From positions 1 to 64,000 of the forward strand of contig NZ_RJJT01000013.1 in NCBI RefSeq assembly GCF_003938655.1: a DNA stretch of 64,000 bases, given 5' to 3'. Below are positions 1-8,947 of this stretch, piece by piece. The first letter of the stretch is position 1. The number at the start of each line of letters is the position of its first letter. Origin of the DNA: Rhizobium pisi (GTDB taxonomy: Bacteria; Pseudomonadota; Alphaproteobacteria; Rhizobiales; Rhizobiaceae). The notes beneath the pieces are model-generated. The model was not told where the DNA came from. It saw only the letters and a list, made by a program, of their open reading frames with translations, and did no database searches. Position numbers and translations under genes: made by a program.

Positions 1-73
1 CCATGAGTTCGCGAAAACCCAAGTAAGGTAGGCCAAACAGCGCAAGGCGTGACTGTCCCAAGATCATCTGCAT
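1..73 (-). CDS. Partial open frame running off the window edge
   Basis: Reading leftward from an ATG at 73, the frame stays open to the window edge (24 residues, starting MQMILGQSRLALFGLPYLGF). It contains no stop but is too short for a family call. No good ribosome binding site precedes this ATG. A strong AGGAGG lies 46 bases further upstream, in front of a 13-codon frame (75-116) that ends just before this one. That arrangement suggests either a short leader peptide or a gene with a one-base frameshift. It would be co-directional with, and downstream of, the XRE-cupin regulator gene. Function not recognised. Confidence 0.3.
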   Translation of the reverse strand, partial: MQMILGQSRLALFGLPYLGFRELM

Positions 74-74
74 C

Positions 75-116
75 TCAGAAATCCGTTCTCTCAATGCTGG
101 GCGCGGCCTCTTTCAT
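75..116 (-). other. 13-codon open frame with strong ribosome binding site
   Basis: ATG at 116 is preceded by AGGAGG at optimal distance, 24 bases after the XRE-cupin stop. The frame (MKEAAPSIERTDF) ends in TGA at 75-77. The next open frame begins at 73 in a frame displaced by one base. Removing a single T near position 75 would join the two into one continuous reading frame. It may be the true N-terminus of a frameshifted gene or a leader peptide; the sequence does not decide between them. Confidence 0.3.
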
Positions 117-140
117 GCCACCTCCTGAAAAAGAATGCCG

Positions 141-722
141 TTATCGGCCGCCGCGATGGAGCACGACGCAATAGCGCGCCGGCGCGTTGCCTGGATTGTG
201 GAAGACGTGGCCCTCGCCGACCGGCATGAAGAGGCAATCGCCCGGGCGCAGCCGGTAGACGGCCTCGCCCGCCGTCATCTCCAGCTCGCCGTCGAACAGC
301 CAGACATGCTGCGTCATGCCGTGGGATGCGGCATGCGGGGGAAAACTGACGCGGGCGCCAGGGGGGAATTCGACCTCGACAATATCGACATCGGAGGCGG
401 TGCCGGGAGCCGAAACCGAGCGCCTGAGATAACCGGTCTCCGGATCACGCCAGACCTGTTGCTCCTGTCGGCGGGCAAGTGGCGAGGCCTGATGCCCCTC
501 CTCCGCGAAGAAGGCCGACAGCGACAGGCCAAGCGCGGCACAGATCCTTGCCAGCAGCGAGGCGGTCGGGCTCGCTTCCGCCCGCTCGATGCGCGAGATC
601 ATCGCGCGGCTGACGCCGGAGGCCTCGGCAAGCTCATCCAGCGTCAGGGTCTTTTCCAGCCGCAGCTTGCGGATGCGGATGCCGATCGCCTGTTCGAGTT
701 CCTGTTCCATCTTCCGATCCAT
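141..722 (-). CDS. XRE-family transcriptional regulator with C-terminal cupin domain
   Basis: A 193-residue protein with two domains. Residues about 10-65 form a helix-turn-helix of the XRE/Cro type (LRLEKTLTLDELAEASGVS, then SRIERAEASP). Residues about 105-185 form a small cupin barrel (FPPHAASHG ... LRPGDCLFMPVGEGHVFHN) that normally senses a small ligand or metal. This is the common SutR/PuuR-like layout, used as a local repressor or activator of a neighbouring gene. The ATG at 722 was chosen because residues upstream of it in the longer frame are not conserved-looking. It is divergent from the TenA-like gene at 845, so it probably controls that gene and itself. The ligand cannot be read from the sequence. 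Confidence 0.85.
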   Translation of the reverse strand: MDRKMEQELEQAIGIRIRKLRLEKTLTLDELAEASGVSRAMISRIERAEASPTASLLARICAALGLSLSAFFAEEGHQASPLARRQEQQVWRDPETGYLRRSVSAPGTASDVDIVEVEFPPGARVSFPPHAASHGMTQHVWLFDGELEMTAGEAVYRLRPGDCLFMPVGEGHVFHNPGNAPARYCVVLHRGGR

Positions 723-724
723 GA

Positions 725-740
725 TTCTACTATAAGAGAA
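725..740. promoter_or_regulatory. Imperfect dyad in the XRE/tenA intergenic region
   Basis: A TTCT-N8-AGAA dyad with an AT-rich centre lies directly in front of the XRE-cupin start codon, inside the divergent regulator/TenA spacer (723-844). Its position and AT content fit an autoregulatory operator or promoter, but the symmetry is short and could be chance. Confidence 0.25.
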
Positions 741-844
741 ATACATTGTCTGATGATGGAATCAAGCCTCGATACGACCGGTATCCTACCTTGCTTTCAC
801 CGCGATGCCGTCGCTATATGGCGGCGCACTTCTGGGAGAAGAGG

Positions 845-1543
845 ATGGACGGCAAGATGCAGAATACGGACGTGACGGGAAGCTTCACAGCTGCCGCCTG
901 GGACCGGATCGCGCCAATCATGGCCGAGATCGAGCGACTGCCGCTGCTGGAACGGCTTTCGGACGGCACGCTGCCGCCAGAGGTTTTCCGGCACTACATC
1001 CTGCAGGATGCGCTCTACCTGAAGCATTACGCCCGATGCCTCGCCATCGTTGCGGCCAAAGCGCCCGACAATGCGCAGGTTCTGCGCTTCCTCGGTTCGG
1101 CGCAGAAGGCCATCACCGTGGAGCAGGGCCTGCATGCCGGCTTCCTCACTCAGTTCGGCATCACGTCGGCGGATGTCACGGCTGCAGAGCCCTCGCCTGC
1201 CGGCTTCGCCTATACCAACTTCCTGCTGGCCACCGCCTATCACAGCTCCTACGCGGTGGCACTTTCCTCCATCCTCCCCTGCTTCTGGATCTACTGGCAC
1301 GTCGGCGAAGCGATCAAGAACCGACCTGCTACCGAGGGCAACGCGTTCCAGGCCTGGATCAACACCTATGGCGATCCGCAGTTCGCAGCCGGAGCCCGCG
1401 AAGTGATCGCGCTGACCGACATCGCCGCCCGCGCCGCATCGCCGACGGAACGCGCTCAAATGACAGATGCCTTCGTGCGCGCCTCGCAATATGAATGGAT
1501 GTTCTGGGATTCGGCCTGGCGGCTGGAGACATGGCCGGTCTGA
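845..1543 (+). CDS. tenA: TenA/THI-4 family protein (aminopyrimidine aminohydrolase type)
   Basis: A 232-residue all-helical TenA-family protein. The catalytic cysteine is in LPCFWIYWHVGE (C146), matching the LPCYW motif of Bacillus TenA. The conserved C-terminal glutamate is in ASQYEWMFWD. TenA enzymes hydrolyse aminopyrimidine products of thiamin breakdown so the pyrimidine can be reused (thiamin salvage). Some family members serve other roles, so the substrate is inferred. The start is ATG 845, or ATG 857 with GAGG upstream. No other thiamin gene is adjacent and no THI-box (TPP) riboswitch is visible upstream. The divergent cupin regulator may instead provide control. Confidence 0.85.
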   Translation: MDGKMQNTDVTGSFTAAAWDRIAPIMAEIERLPLLERLSDGTLPPEVFRHYILQDALYLKHYARCLAIVAAKAPDNAQVLRFLGSAQKAITVEQGLHAGFLTQFGITSADVTAAEPSPAGFAYTNFLLATAYHSSYAVALSSILPCFWIYWHVGEAIKNRPATEGNAFQAWINTYGDPQFAAGAREVIALTDIAARAASPTERAQMTDAFVRASQYEWMFWDSAWRLETWPV

Positions 1544-1618
1544 CACGCGTCCGATAAGCTGCAAATAGCGTAAACGGCGGGATAATTACCGCTTTGCGGC
1601 AAGGGGCGGCGCTGCTAT

Positions 1619-3451
<1,833 letters not shown>

Positions 3452-3465
3452 CGCTTCTCAATAGC

Positions 3466-3496
3466 ATCTTATGCGCATACGATCTGCGCATAAGAT
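3466..3496. promoter_or_regulatory. Perfect inverted repeat, probable ccdAB operator
   Basis: Two perfect 12-base arms, ATCTTATGCGCA (3466-3477) and its reverse complement (3485-3496), are separated by 7 bases. The dyad starts 14 bases after the lepA stop and ends 13 bases before the ccdA start. Ribbon-helix-helix antitoxins such as CcdA, with CcdB, autorepress by binding dyads at this position, so an operator is the best reading. There is no T-run after it, which argues against a lepA terminator. Confidence 0.65.
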
Positions 3497-3509
3497 TGCG
3501 GAGATCGTT

Positions 3510-3740
3510 ATGGCTCAGCGGCCAAGAAAAGCAGCGAACCTGTCTCTGGATGGAGGTCTCGTGTCCCAGGCACGCGAGCTCCAGATCAATATATCCCGAG
3601 CGGCGGAAGATGGAATCGCAAAGGCCATAAAGGCGGAGCGCGAGCGGCTGTGGCGTATCGAGAACGCTGAGGCTATCCGGCTGGAAAACGAATATGTTGA
3701 AAAGCACGGCTTGCCGTTCGCCAAGTACCGTCAGTTTTGA
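3510..3740 (+). CDS. ccdA: CcdA-type antitoxin
   Basis: A 76-residue protein (F-plasmid CcdA has 72). The N-terminal half has the ribbon-helix-helix pattern (RKAANLSLDGGLVSQARELQ). The C-terminal half is a charged, flexible toxin-binding tail (ERLWRIENAEAIRLENEYVE). It should neutralise CcdB and bind the operator dyad upstream. GGAG lies 7 bases before the ATG. The stop codon overlaps the toxin start (TGATG), so translation is coupled. It sits directly behind lepA, which marks a chromosomal rather than plasmid-borne module. Confidence 0.88.
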   Translation: MAQRPRKAANLSLDGGLVSQARELQINISRAAEDGIAKAIKAERERLWRIENAEAIRLENEYVEKHGLPFAKYRQF

Positions 3741-4039
3741 TGGCGCGCTTTCACGCCTATCGACTTAAGAGCGGAAATCTCCTGGCCATCGATCTTCAAG
3801 CCAATCTACTGAACGACCTGCCTTCGCGAATCATGGTTCCGCTGCATCCGGTGCAAGAACTGAGCTGGTCGATCTCACGGCTGAACCCACGCTTTCCCAT
3901 AGAGGGGGAAACCTATGTCATGGCCACTCAGCGCATGGCGTCGGTCCCGGCCGCTGAAATCGGAGGCGTCGTCGCGGATCTTACCGCCGACAGTGACCGC
4001 ATCGTCGCTGCCGTCGATTTTCTCTTCCAGGGCTTCTGA
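3740..4039 (+). CDS. ccdB: CcdB-type gyrase-targeting toxin
   Basis: A 99-residue CcdB family protein of normal length (101 in F plasmid), with family landmarks VDLQ-like LLAIDLQANLL, RIMVPLHPV, GETYVMATQRMASVP and the hydrophobic last helix. CcdB poisons DNA gyrase when free of antitoxin. The C-terminus is FLFQGF where the F-plasmid protein ends in MFWGI, so the tryptophan used for gyrase contact there is glutamine here. Some active chromosomal CcdB proteins also lack this tryptophan, so activity cannot be excluded. Start ATG 3740 overlaps the ccdA stop; TTG 3737 is an unlikely alternative. It converges with the GFA gene, 4 bases away. Confidence 0.88.
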   Translation: MARFHAYRLKSGNLLAIDLQANLLNDLPSRIMVPLHPVQELSWSISRLNPRFPIEGETYVMATQRMASVPAAEIGGVVADLTADSDRIVAAVDFLFQGF

Positions 4040-4043
4040 ACGT

Positions 4044-4496
4044 TCACCCCCTGCCCATATATTCCTTCACCAGCCCCTCATACGCGTCCATCGCGGGCAG
4101 CGCCTCGTAGCTGTGCGCCGCGCCGGTCTCGGCGAAGGACAGCTTCTCTCTCGTCCATGTTTCGATGAAGGGCGTGAACCAGCTGGGGTCGTCGAGCATG
4201 GTCGTGCGCAGATTGACGAACCAGTCCATGCCTTCCGGCCGGGTGAACATCCAGCTCATGCAATAGGGGCAGAAATAGTGCCTGGTCAGGCCGTGCAGGC
4301 CGCCGATCACCGGCTCGCCTTTCGTCACTTCGAAGCCTTCGCTGGGGATGGCGGCGCTCAGCGAATAGGCGCTCCCGGTCATTTTCTGGCACCCCGTGCA
4401 ATGGCAGGCCATGGTCAGCAGCGGCGGGGCGCTGATCTTCAACCGCACCCGGCCGCAACGGCAGCCGCCTTCCATCGGTAAATTCGGCTCGCTCAT
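4044..4496 (-). CDS. GFA-family (CENP-V/GFA domain) zinc protein
   Basis: A 150-residue protein with the full GFA zinc ligand set: C12-x-C14, C31-x-C33-x2-C36 (CHCTGC) and C76-x2-C79 (CPYC). The family is named after a proposed glutathione-dependent formaldehyde-activating enzyme, a role disputed for the founding member; most members have no proven substrate. The ATG at 4496 is preceded by GGGAGG, so upstream in-frame ATGs are rejected. Nothing adjacent is related to formaldehyde metabolism, so function remains open. Confidence 0.85.
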   Translation of the reverse strand: MSEPNLPMEGGCRCGRVRLKISAPPLLTMACHCTGCQKMTGSAYSLSAAIPSEGFEVTKGEPVIGGLHGLTRHYFCPYCMSWMFTRPEGMDWFVNLRTTMLDDPSWFTPFIETWTREKLSFAETGAAHSYEALPAMDAYEGLVKEYMGRG

Positions 4497-4585
4497 GATT
4501 TTCCTCCCGTTTCGCCTTCTCATCTAGCGGAGCTTTCGTCGCTGTCGAGATGGCAAGGCCACAAGTGAGGCCCTGCCAAGCGCCG

Positions 4586-6019
4586 TCAGGCGACGGCCTC
4601 GCGGCGGGAACCGTCACGGCCGTGCAAGCCCGTCGCCATCACGAGTGCGCCAAGCGCAGCGGCGAGAAGCGGTACCAGAAGTGCGACGCGCAGGGATTCC
4701 AGCCGGGCTTCGGGAGAGACTGCGTCACCCAGCATATAGGCGCCAATGGCGCTGACGCCGGAAAGGCCGAGCGCGGCTCCGAACTGGATCGCCGTATTGA
4801 CCAGTCCGCTGGCAAGCCCGTGCTCGTCCTCGGCAATACCGTCGGTCGCGACGATGGTCAGCGGGCCGTAGCCGAGGGCAAAGGCCAGGCCGAGCAGCAG
4901 CATCGACGGGAACATGGCGGCATAAGTCCAGTCGAAGCCCATGCGCAAGAACAGGCCATAGCAGGCAAGCGCCAGCAGGAAGCCTGCGAGGATGACGCGG
5001 ACATTGCCGAAGCGGTCGACGAGCCGCGGCGTCAGGATCGGCGCGACCACTGCATCAATGCCGATCGCCATCAGCGCTAGGCTCGTCTGCATCGGCGTCC
5101 AGCCGAGCAGTTCCTGCAGATAAAGCGAGGCGATGAACTGGAAGCCGAAAAACGAGCCGGCAAACAGCAGGGCGCCGAGATTGGCGCGAATCAAGGCGCC
5201 CGAGCGCAGGATGCCGAGCCGCACCAGCGGGGCGGACGAGGCGCGCTCGATCAGGATGAAGGCAAGCCAGAGCACGGCACTTGCCGCAAAGACGGCGATC
5301 GTCCATTCTGTGCCCTCGCCCGGATGCTCGAGACGGGTGACGCCAAAGGCGGCCAGCAGCATGGCGCCGGTCAGCGCGATTGCGCCTGATATATCGAACT
5401 TTCCGTGGACGGTTCCCGCATTCCTGTCTGTGATGAGCCGAGGGCCGACGGCAAGCAGGATTGCTGCCAGCACCACCGGCGCGAAGAACACCCAGCGCCA
5501 GTCGATGGCGGCAAGGAGGCCACCGGCGACGAGGCCGAGCGAGAAGCCGGCCGAGGCCGTCGAGGCATAGATCATCACCGCCCGGTTGCGCTGCGGTCCT
5601 TCGGGGAAATTGGCGGTGATGAGTGCCAGGCCGGCCGGCGTCATGAAGGCGGAAGCGGCACCCGTGACGAAGCGAGCGAGAAGCAGCATCCAGCCCTCGC
5701 TCGCGAGACCGCCGAGGCCGGAGAAGGCGAGGAAGACGGCAAGCGCCGTCAGGAAGACCCGCTTCTTGCCGAAAATATCGGCGGCGCGGCCGCCAAGCAG
5801 CATGAAGCCGGCATAACCCAGCACATAGGCGCTGACGACGGCGCTGAGCGTCGTTGTCGACAGGCCGAGATCGGCCCTGATCGCCGGCAGCGCGATGTTG
5901 AGCATGGCGACATCGATACCTTCGAGGAAGATTGCGCCGCAGAGCACGATCAGCGCCCCGGCTGCGCGGGCGCTCATGCGCCCTTCAACTGCTTTGGTTG
6001 GGGAAGATGGTGTGGACAT
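4586..6019 (-). CDS. MFS transporter, DHA2-like drug efflux type
   Basis: A 477-residue inner-membrane protein with about 14 hydrophobic segments, as in the EmrB/QacA (DHA2) group. The first helices carry GIDVAMLNIALPAI (motif D1-like), and the loop after TM2 has GGRAADIFGKKRVF (motif A, GxxxDxxGRRxx). It probably exports toxic organic compounds with proton antiport. The start at 6019 is preceded by GGAACGGA; a longer frame to 6082 lacks support and would run through an inverted repeat. It is divergent from the HxlR regulator at 6134, a common regulator-pump pair. Confidence 0.88.
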   Translation of the reverse strand: MSTPSSPTKAVEGRMSARAAGALIVLCGAIFLEGIDVAMLNIALPAIRADLGLSTTTLSAVVSAYVLGYAGFMLLGGRAADIFGKKRVFLTALAVFLAFSGLGGLASEGWMLLLARFVTGAASAFMTPAGLALITANFPEGPQRNRAVMIYASTASAGFSLGLVAGGLLAAIDWRWVFFAPVVLAAILLAVGPRLITDRNAGTVHGKFDISGAIALTGAMLLAAFGVTRLEHPGEGTEWTIAVFAASAVLWLAFILIERASSAPLVRLGILRSGALIRANLGALLFAGSFFGFQFIASLYLQELLGWTPMQTSLALMAIGIDAVVAPILTPRLVDRFGNVRVILAGFLLALACYGLFLRMGFDWTYAAMFPSMLLLGLAFALGYGPLTIVATDGIAEDEHGLASGLVNTAIQFGAALGLSGVSAIGAYMLGDAVSPEARLESLRVALLVPLLAAALGALVMATGLHGRDGSRREAVA

Positions 6020-6057
6020 GGAATCCGTTCCTTCGGTTGACACGCTGAAACAACGGG

Positions 6058-6103
6058 CTGAGGCATGGAAGTTACTTTTCATGCCTCAGTTCCCTCTTGT
6101 AAC
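6058..6103. promoter_or_regulatory. Inverted repeats between MFS pump and HxlR regulator
   Basis: A perfect 10-base dyad, CTGAGGCATG (6058-6067) and CATGCCTCAG (6080-6089), overlaps a second pair GTTAC (6071-6075)/GTAAC (6099-6103). HxlR-type regulators usually bind dyads in such divergent spacers and contact short GTAAC-like half sites, so this is the likely operator region for both genes. Which of the two pairs is bound cannot be told from the sequence. Confidence 0.5.
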
Positions 6104-6133
6104 CGAAGCCTAGTTAGGACATGATCCGGTGCC

Positions 6134-6589
6134 ATGGAAGAAGGCACTTCAAACTCACCGAGTGACATTTGCAGCACCGGCAAGGACGATAGCGTCCTGC
6201 GAGGCAAGGACTATGACGTCCTGCAATGGGATGCGCGCGAGGAGTGCGAGGTCCGGCAGATCCTCGACCGGATTGCCGACAAGTGGTCGCTGCTCGTCAT
6301 CGCGCTGCTCGAGAAACGCACACTTCGCTTCACGGAATTGAAGAGGAATATCGACGGCATCAGCCAGCGCATGCTGACGACGACGCTCAGACACCTGGAA
6401 CGCGACGGCATCATCGAGCGTACCGTCTATCCCGTCGTGCCGCCGAAGGTCGACTATGCGCTGACACCGCTCGGCTGCACGCTGCACGAAACGATTCGTT
6501 CGCTGGTGCTGTGGACCGAACAGAACCAGGCGGACATCATCGCCGCGCGACAGCGCTACGACGCGCGAGGCGGCAGCAATAATCCGTAG
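6134..6589 (+). CDS. HxlR-family winged-helix transcriptional regulator
   Basis: A 151-residue protein with an N-terminal extension of about 35 residues, then the HxlR domain: C (in EECEVRQILDRI), DKWSLLVIALLEKRTLRFTELKR, ISQRMLTTTLRHLERDGIIERTVYPVVPPKVDYALTPLG. The cysteine just before the domain is shared by redox- or electrophile-sensing members, which suggests but does not prove thiol sensing. It is divergent from the MFS pump and probably controls it. No strong ribosome binding site precedes ATG 6134. Confidence 0.9.
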   Translation: MEEGTSNSPSDICSTGKDDSVLRGKDYDVLQWDAREECEVRQILDRIADKWSLLVIALLEKRTLRFTELKRNIDGISQRMLTTTLRHLERDGIIERTVYPVVPPKVDYALTPLGCTLHETIRSLVLWTEQNQADIIAARQRYDARGGSNNP

Positions 6590-6643
6590 CCGACGAACGA
6601 ATGCCGCCGCTGACCGACCCAATCAGACAATTCCGGATGACGA

Positions 6644-7192
6644 TTATCGGATGCGGGCCGGGTTGCCGACGACGGTTGCGCCGGCCGGCACATCCTTTGT
6701 CACTACGGCGCCGGCACCGACGATCGCGCCCTGCCCGACCGTGACGCCACCGAGGATGATCGCGCCGCCGCCGATCCAGACGTCGCTGCCGATGACAACA
6801 GGCCGAGCGATCTCGATGCCGGTACTACGAAGCGCCGGATCTTTGTGATGCTCGGCGCAATAGATCTGCACGCCGGGGCCGAACATGCTGCGATCGCCGA
6901 TCGTTACCCGACCGGAATCGAGAATGGTGCAGCCGGCATTGAAATAGACGCGCTCGCCGAGAACGATGTTCATGCCATAGGAGCAGTGAAACGGCGCCTC
7001 AATGAAGATATCGGAGGCTGCCTGCGCAAAGAGCGCCCTCAGGGCGGGCGCTGCGGCGCCGCGCTCATCCGGCGGCAGCGTATTATGCGCGTGGACCGCC
7101 AGACGCGCTTGTTGACGCAGGCGATCGAGTTCGTTGTCGAGGCAGCAATACCATTCACCCGCCGCCATCTTCTCGCGTTCGCTTGCCGGCAT
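6644..7192 (-). CDS. Sugar O-acetyltransferase, left-handed beta-helix (Maa/LacA/NodL type)
   Basis: A 182-residue acetyltransferase. The N-terminal maltose-acetyltransferase cap (SEREKMAAGEWYCCLDNELDRLR) is followed by hexapeptide-repeat coils (YFNAGCTILDSGRVTIGDRSMFGPGVQIY, VIGSDVWIGGGAIILGGVTVGQGAIVGAGAVVTKDV) and the usual end VGNPARIR. The catalytic histidine lies in the AEHH segment. It transfers acetyl from acetyl-CoA to a sugar hydroxyl; the acceptor is unknown. ATG 7192 has AGAGG seven bases upstream. A GTG at 7207 overlaps the stop of the upstream amidotransferase gene (GTGA) and is an alternative start. The two genes are surely one operon. Confidence 0.88.
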   Translation of the reverse strand: MPASEREKMAAGEWYCCLDNELDRLRQQARLAVHAHNTLPPDERGAAAPALRALFAQAASDIFIEAPFHCSYGMNIVLGERVYFNAGCTILDSGRVTIGDRSMFGPGVQIYCAEHHKDPALRSTGIEIARPVVIGSDVWIGGGAIILGGVTVGQGAIVGAGAVVTKDVPAGATVVGNPARIR

Positions 7193-7203
7193 CTGATCGC
7201 CTC

Positions 7204-7941
7204 TCACGCGGAAGCCTGAGACAGCAGCCGAACCTCTTCCGGTTCGATGAGGCTGACCCAGGCGCGGGCAATGGCAAGGCCCGCGGCATCGGCAGCACCC
7301 GCATATCTTGCCGCCAATTCGGCATGGTTCTCCAGCCAGCCGGGCGCAATGCGCGCGATCGTCTCAGGGAATTCGGCCTTCCATTGTTCGACGACCGCTG
7401 CATTAGCCTCGAAATGGAATTGGGTGGCGTAGACGGCGCGGCCGATGCGAAACGCCTGGTTTTCAGCGACGGGGCTGGTGGCGAGACGCACCGCGCCTTC
7501 GGGCAAGGAAAACGTGTCGGCATGCCATTCGAAGATAGTGAACTCGCCGCCAAGCGCCGACAGCAGCGGATCGGCCTTGCCCTCGGCGGTGACGCCGATC
7601 CCATGCCAGCCGAATTCGCGGGCAACGCCCAGCAGATTGTCGGCGCCATAGGCGCGGGCAAGGATCTGGCTGCCGAGGCAGATGCCGAGCACGGCCTTGC
7701 CGGCATCGCCGAAACCGCGCGCCAGCCGTGCGAGGTCCAGTAGATAGGGATGGGAGTCGTCATCCAGCGCACTCTGCTCACCGCCGAGAACGACGAGCGC
7801 ATCATGGCCGGATATATCCTTCGGCAGGATGCCGTCCTGCCACACCCGGAACCACTCGATCTCCGCTCCTGCCTCGTCGAGTGCCGTGGCAAGCGCACCG
7901 AGGCCCGTATTCCTCATGTTTTCGATGACTGCGACGCGCAT
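7204..7941 (-). CDS. Class I glutamine amidotransferase (GuaA-N-like, stand-alone)
   Basis: A 245-residue stand-alone GATase1 domain. The nucleophile elbow is GICLGSQ (C88), and the catalytic histidine and glutamate lie in YATQFHFEANAAV. Stand-alone GuaA-like amidotransferases include gamma-glutamyl polyamine hydrolases and unassigned proteins; no synthetase partner is adjacent. The start at 7941 follows AGGGAAAG; the longer frame upstream (to 8067) overlaps the SelW-like gene start region and is rejected. It is coupled to the sugar acetyltransferase by a four-base GTGA overlap. Confidence 0.85.
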   Translation of the reverse strand: MRVAVIENMRNTGLGALATALDEAGAEIEWFRVWQDGILPKDISGHDALVVLGGEQSALDDDSHPYLLDLARLARGFGDAGKAVLGICLGSQILARAYGADNLLGVAREFGWHGIGVTAEGKADPLLSALGGEFTIFEWHADTFSLPEGAVRLATSPVAENQAFRIGRAVYATQFHFEANAAVVEQWKAEFPETIARIAPGWLENHAELAARYAGAADAAGLAIARAWVSLIEPEEVRLLSQASA

Positions 7942-8065
7942 GAGCTTTCCCTGGTGTGGCCGACGAGGGGAAGAGACCATGCCGAAGGGCGGCGCGCAAG
8001 ACGCCTGTGCGCGATTGCGTGAGCGCGCCACAGAGCTTAAATCAACGTAACGAAAGGAAATCGCC

Positions 8066-8359
8066 ATGACAGAAAAAGCCCGCGTCTCGATCCTCTACTG
8101 CACCCAGTGCAACTGGCTTCTGCGCGCCGCCTGGATGGCGCAGGAGCTGCTGCACACCTTTTCCGACAGCCTCGGCGAAGTGGCGCTGATCCCCGGCACC
8201 GGCGGCAATTTCGAGATCCGCGTCAACGGCGATCTCATCTGGGAGCGCAAGCGCGACGGCGGCTTTCCCGGGCCGAAGGAGCTGAAGCAGCGGGTCCGCG
8301 ACATCGTCGAACCTGGCCGCGATCTCGGCCACGTTGACCGCGCCTCGCTCGAAAGCTAA
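8066..8359 (+). CDS. SelT/SelW/SelH (Rdx) family thioredoxin-fold protein
   Basis: A 97-residue protein with the Rdx signature: a beta strand followed by the redox pair C12-T-Q-C15 (YCTQCNW), then GTGGNFEIRVNGDLIWERKRDGGFP. In eukaryotes the second cysteine position can be selenocysteine on the N-terminal side (CxxU); here both are cysteine. The family is presumed to act in thiol redox control, without a proven bacterial substrate. GAAAGGA precedes the ATG. It stands alone, divergent from the amidotransferase gene. Confidence 0.85.
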   Translation: MTEKARVSILYCTQCNWLLRAAWMAQELLHTFSDSLGEVALIPGTGGNFEIRVNGDLIWERKRDGGFPGPKELKQRVRDIVEPGRDLGHVDRASLES

Positions 8360-8366
8360 CCGCGCC

Positions 8367-8780
8367 TCAGCGATAGGGCGAGCGGCAGACCCTGTAGACA
8401 CCCTCATAGGTGAGGAAGTGATCCGTCCTCGGATTGTAAGAGCGGTATTCGTTGGTGCACCAGGCGATATGCTTGTTCGGATCCTTCGGCTGCACAGGGC
8501 GCACCGGCGGCGGATCATAGGTGAGCTGCGGCGGCCCGGCAGCCCCCGGCAGGTAATAGGTCGGCCCCGCACCCCTCGGCCGATAATTCGGCTGGACATA
8601 GGCGGGGCGATGCCATTGCTGCGGCCCGAAACCGAAGCAGCCGCGAAAATCGCAGAGCGTCGACCCGGTATTGACCGGCCCAAGCCCCGGTTTACCCAGC
8701 TTCAGCGAATCGGCTCCCGCCACGGCAGGCGCCAGAACAGCCAGAAGACCGGCGAGCAGAAGCGTGCGGGGAGCGAACAT
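8367..8780 (-). CDS. BA14K-like secreted protein
   Basis: A 137-residue protein with a signal peptide (MFAPRTLLLAGLLAVLAPAVAGA). A proline/tyrosine-rich middle follows, then a C-terminal BA14K-type motif (HIAWCTNEYRSYNPRTDHFLTYEGVYRVCRSPYR) with two cysteines that may form a disulfide. The BA14K family is named after a Brucella lectin-like immunoreactive protein and is common in Rhizobiales. A periplasmic or surface location is inferred. It converges with the SelW-like gene with only 7 bases between them. Confidence 0.85.
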   Translation of the reverse strand: MFAPRTLLLAGLLAVLAPAVAGADSLKLGKPGLGPVNTGSTLCDFRGCFGFGPQQWHRPAYVQPNYRPRGAGPTYYLPGAAGPPQLTYDPPPVRPVQPKDPNKHIAWCTNEYRSYNPRTDHFLTYEGVYRVCRSPYR

Positions 8781-8908
8781 GATGCATTCCTTTCAGTATT
8801 TCCTTTATATAGGGCGTACTGAGCGAAGCGCTATGCCCGCCCTTCGGCCCTCCGCGCATGTGATCGGCTGCTTTTTCGCTAACTGTCAGGAAAACTTCAA
8901 AAACCCAG

Positions 8909-8936
8909 TTGACAGTCAGGGGCCGCCCCCTTACAT
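8909..8936 (+). promoter_or_regulatory. Promoter of tRNA-Leu
   Basis: TTGACA at 8909-8914 and TTACAT at 8931-8936, with a 16-base GC-rich spacer, lie 11 bases before the tRNA. The -35 hexamer is perfect and the placement fits a strong housekeeping promoter for the tRNA. Confidence 0.6.
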
Positions 8937-8947
8937 CGCTCTCCGTC

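Noticed and set aside
723..844. TPP riboswitch in front of the tenA-like gene
   Set aside because: The conserved THI-box segments (CTGAGA and ACCTGATC-type) are not found in the spacer.
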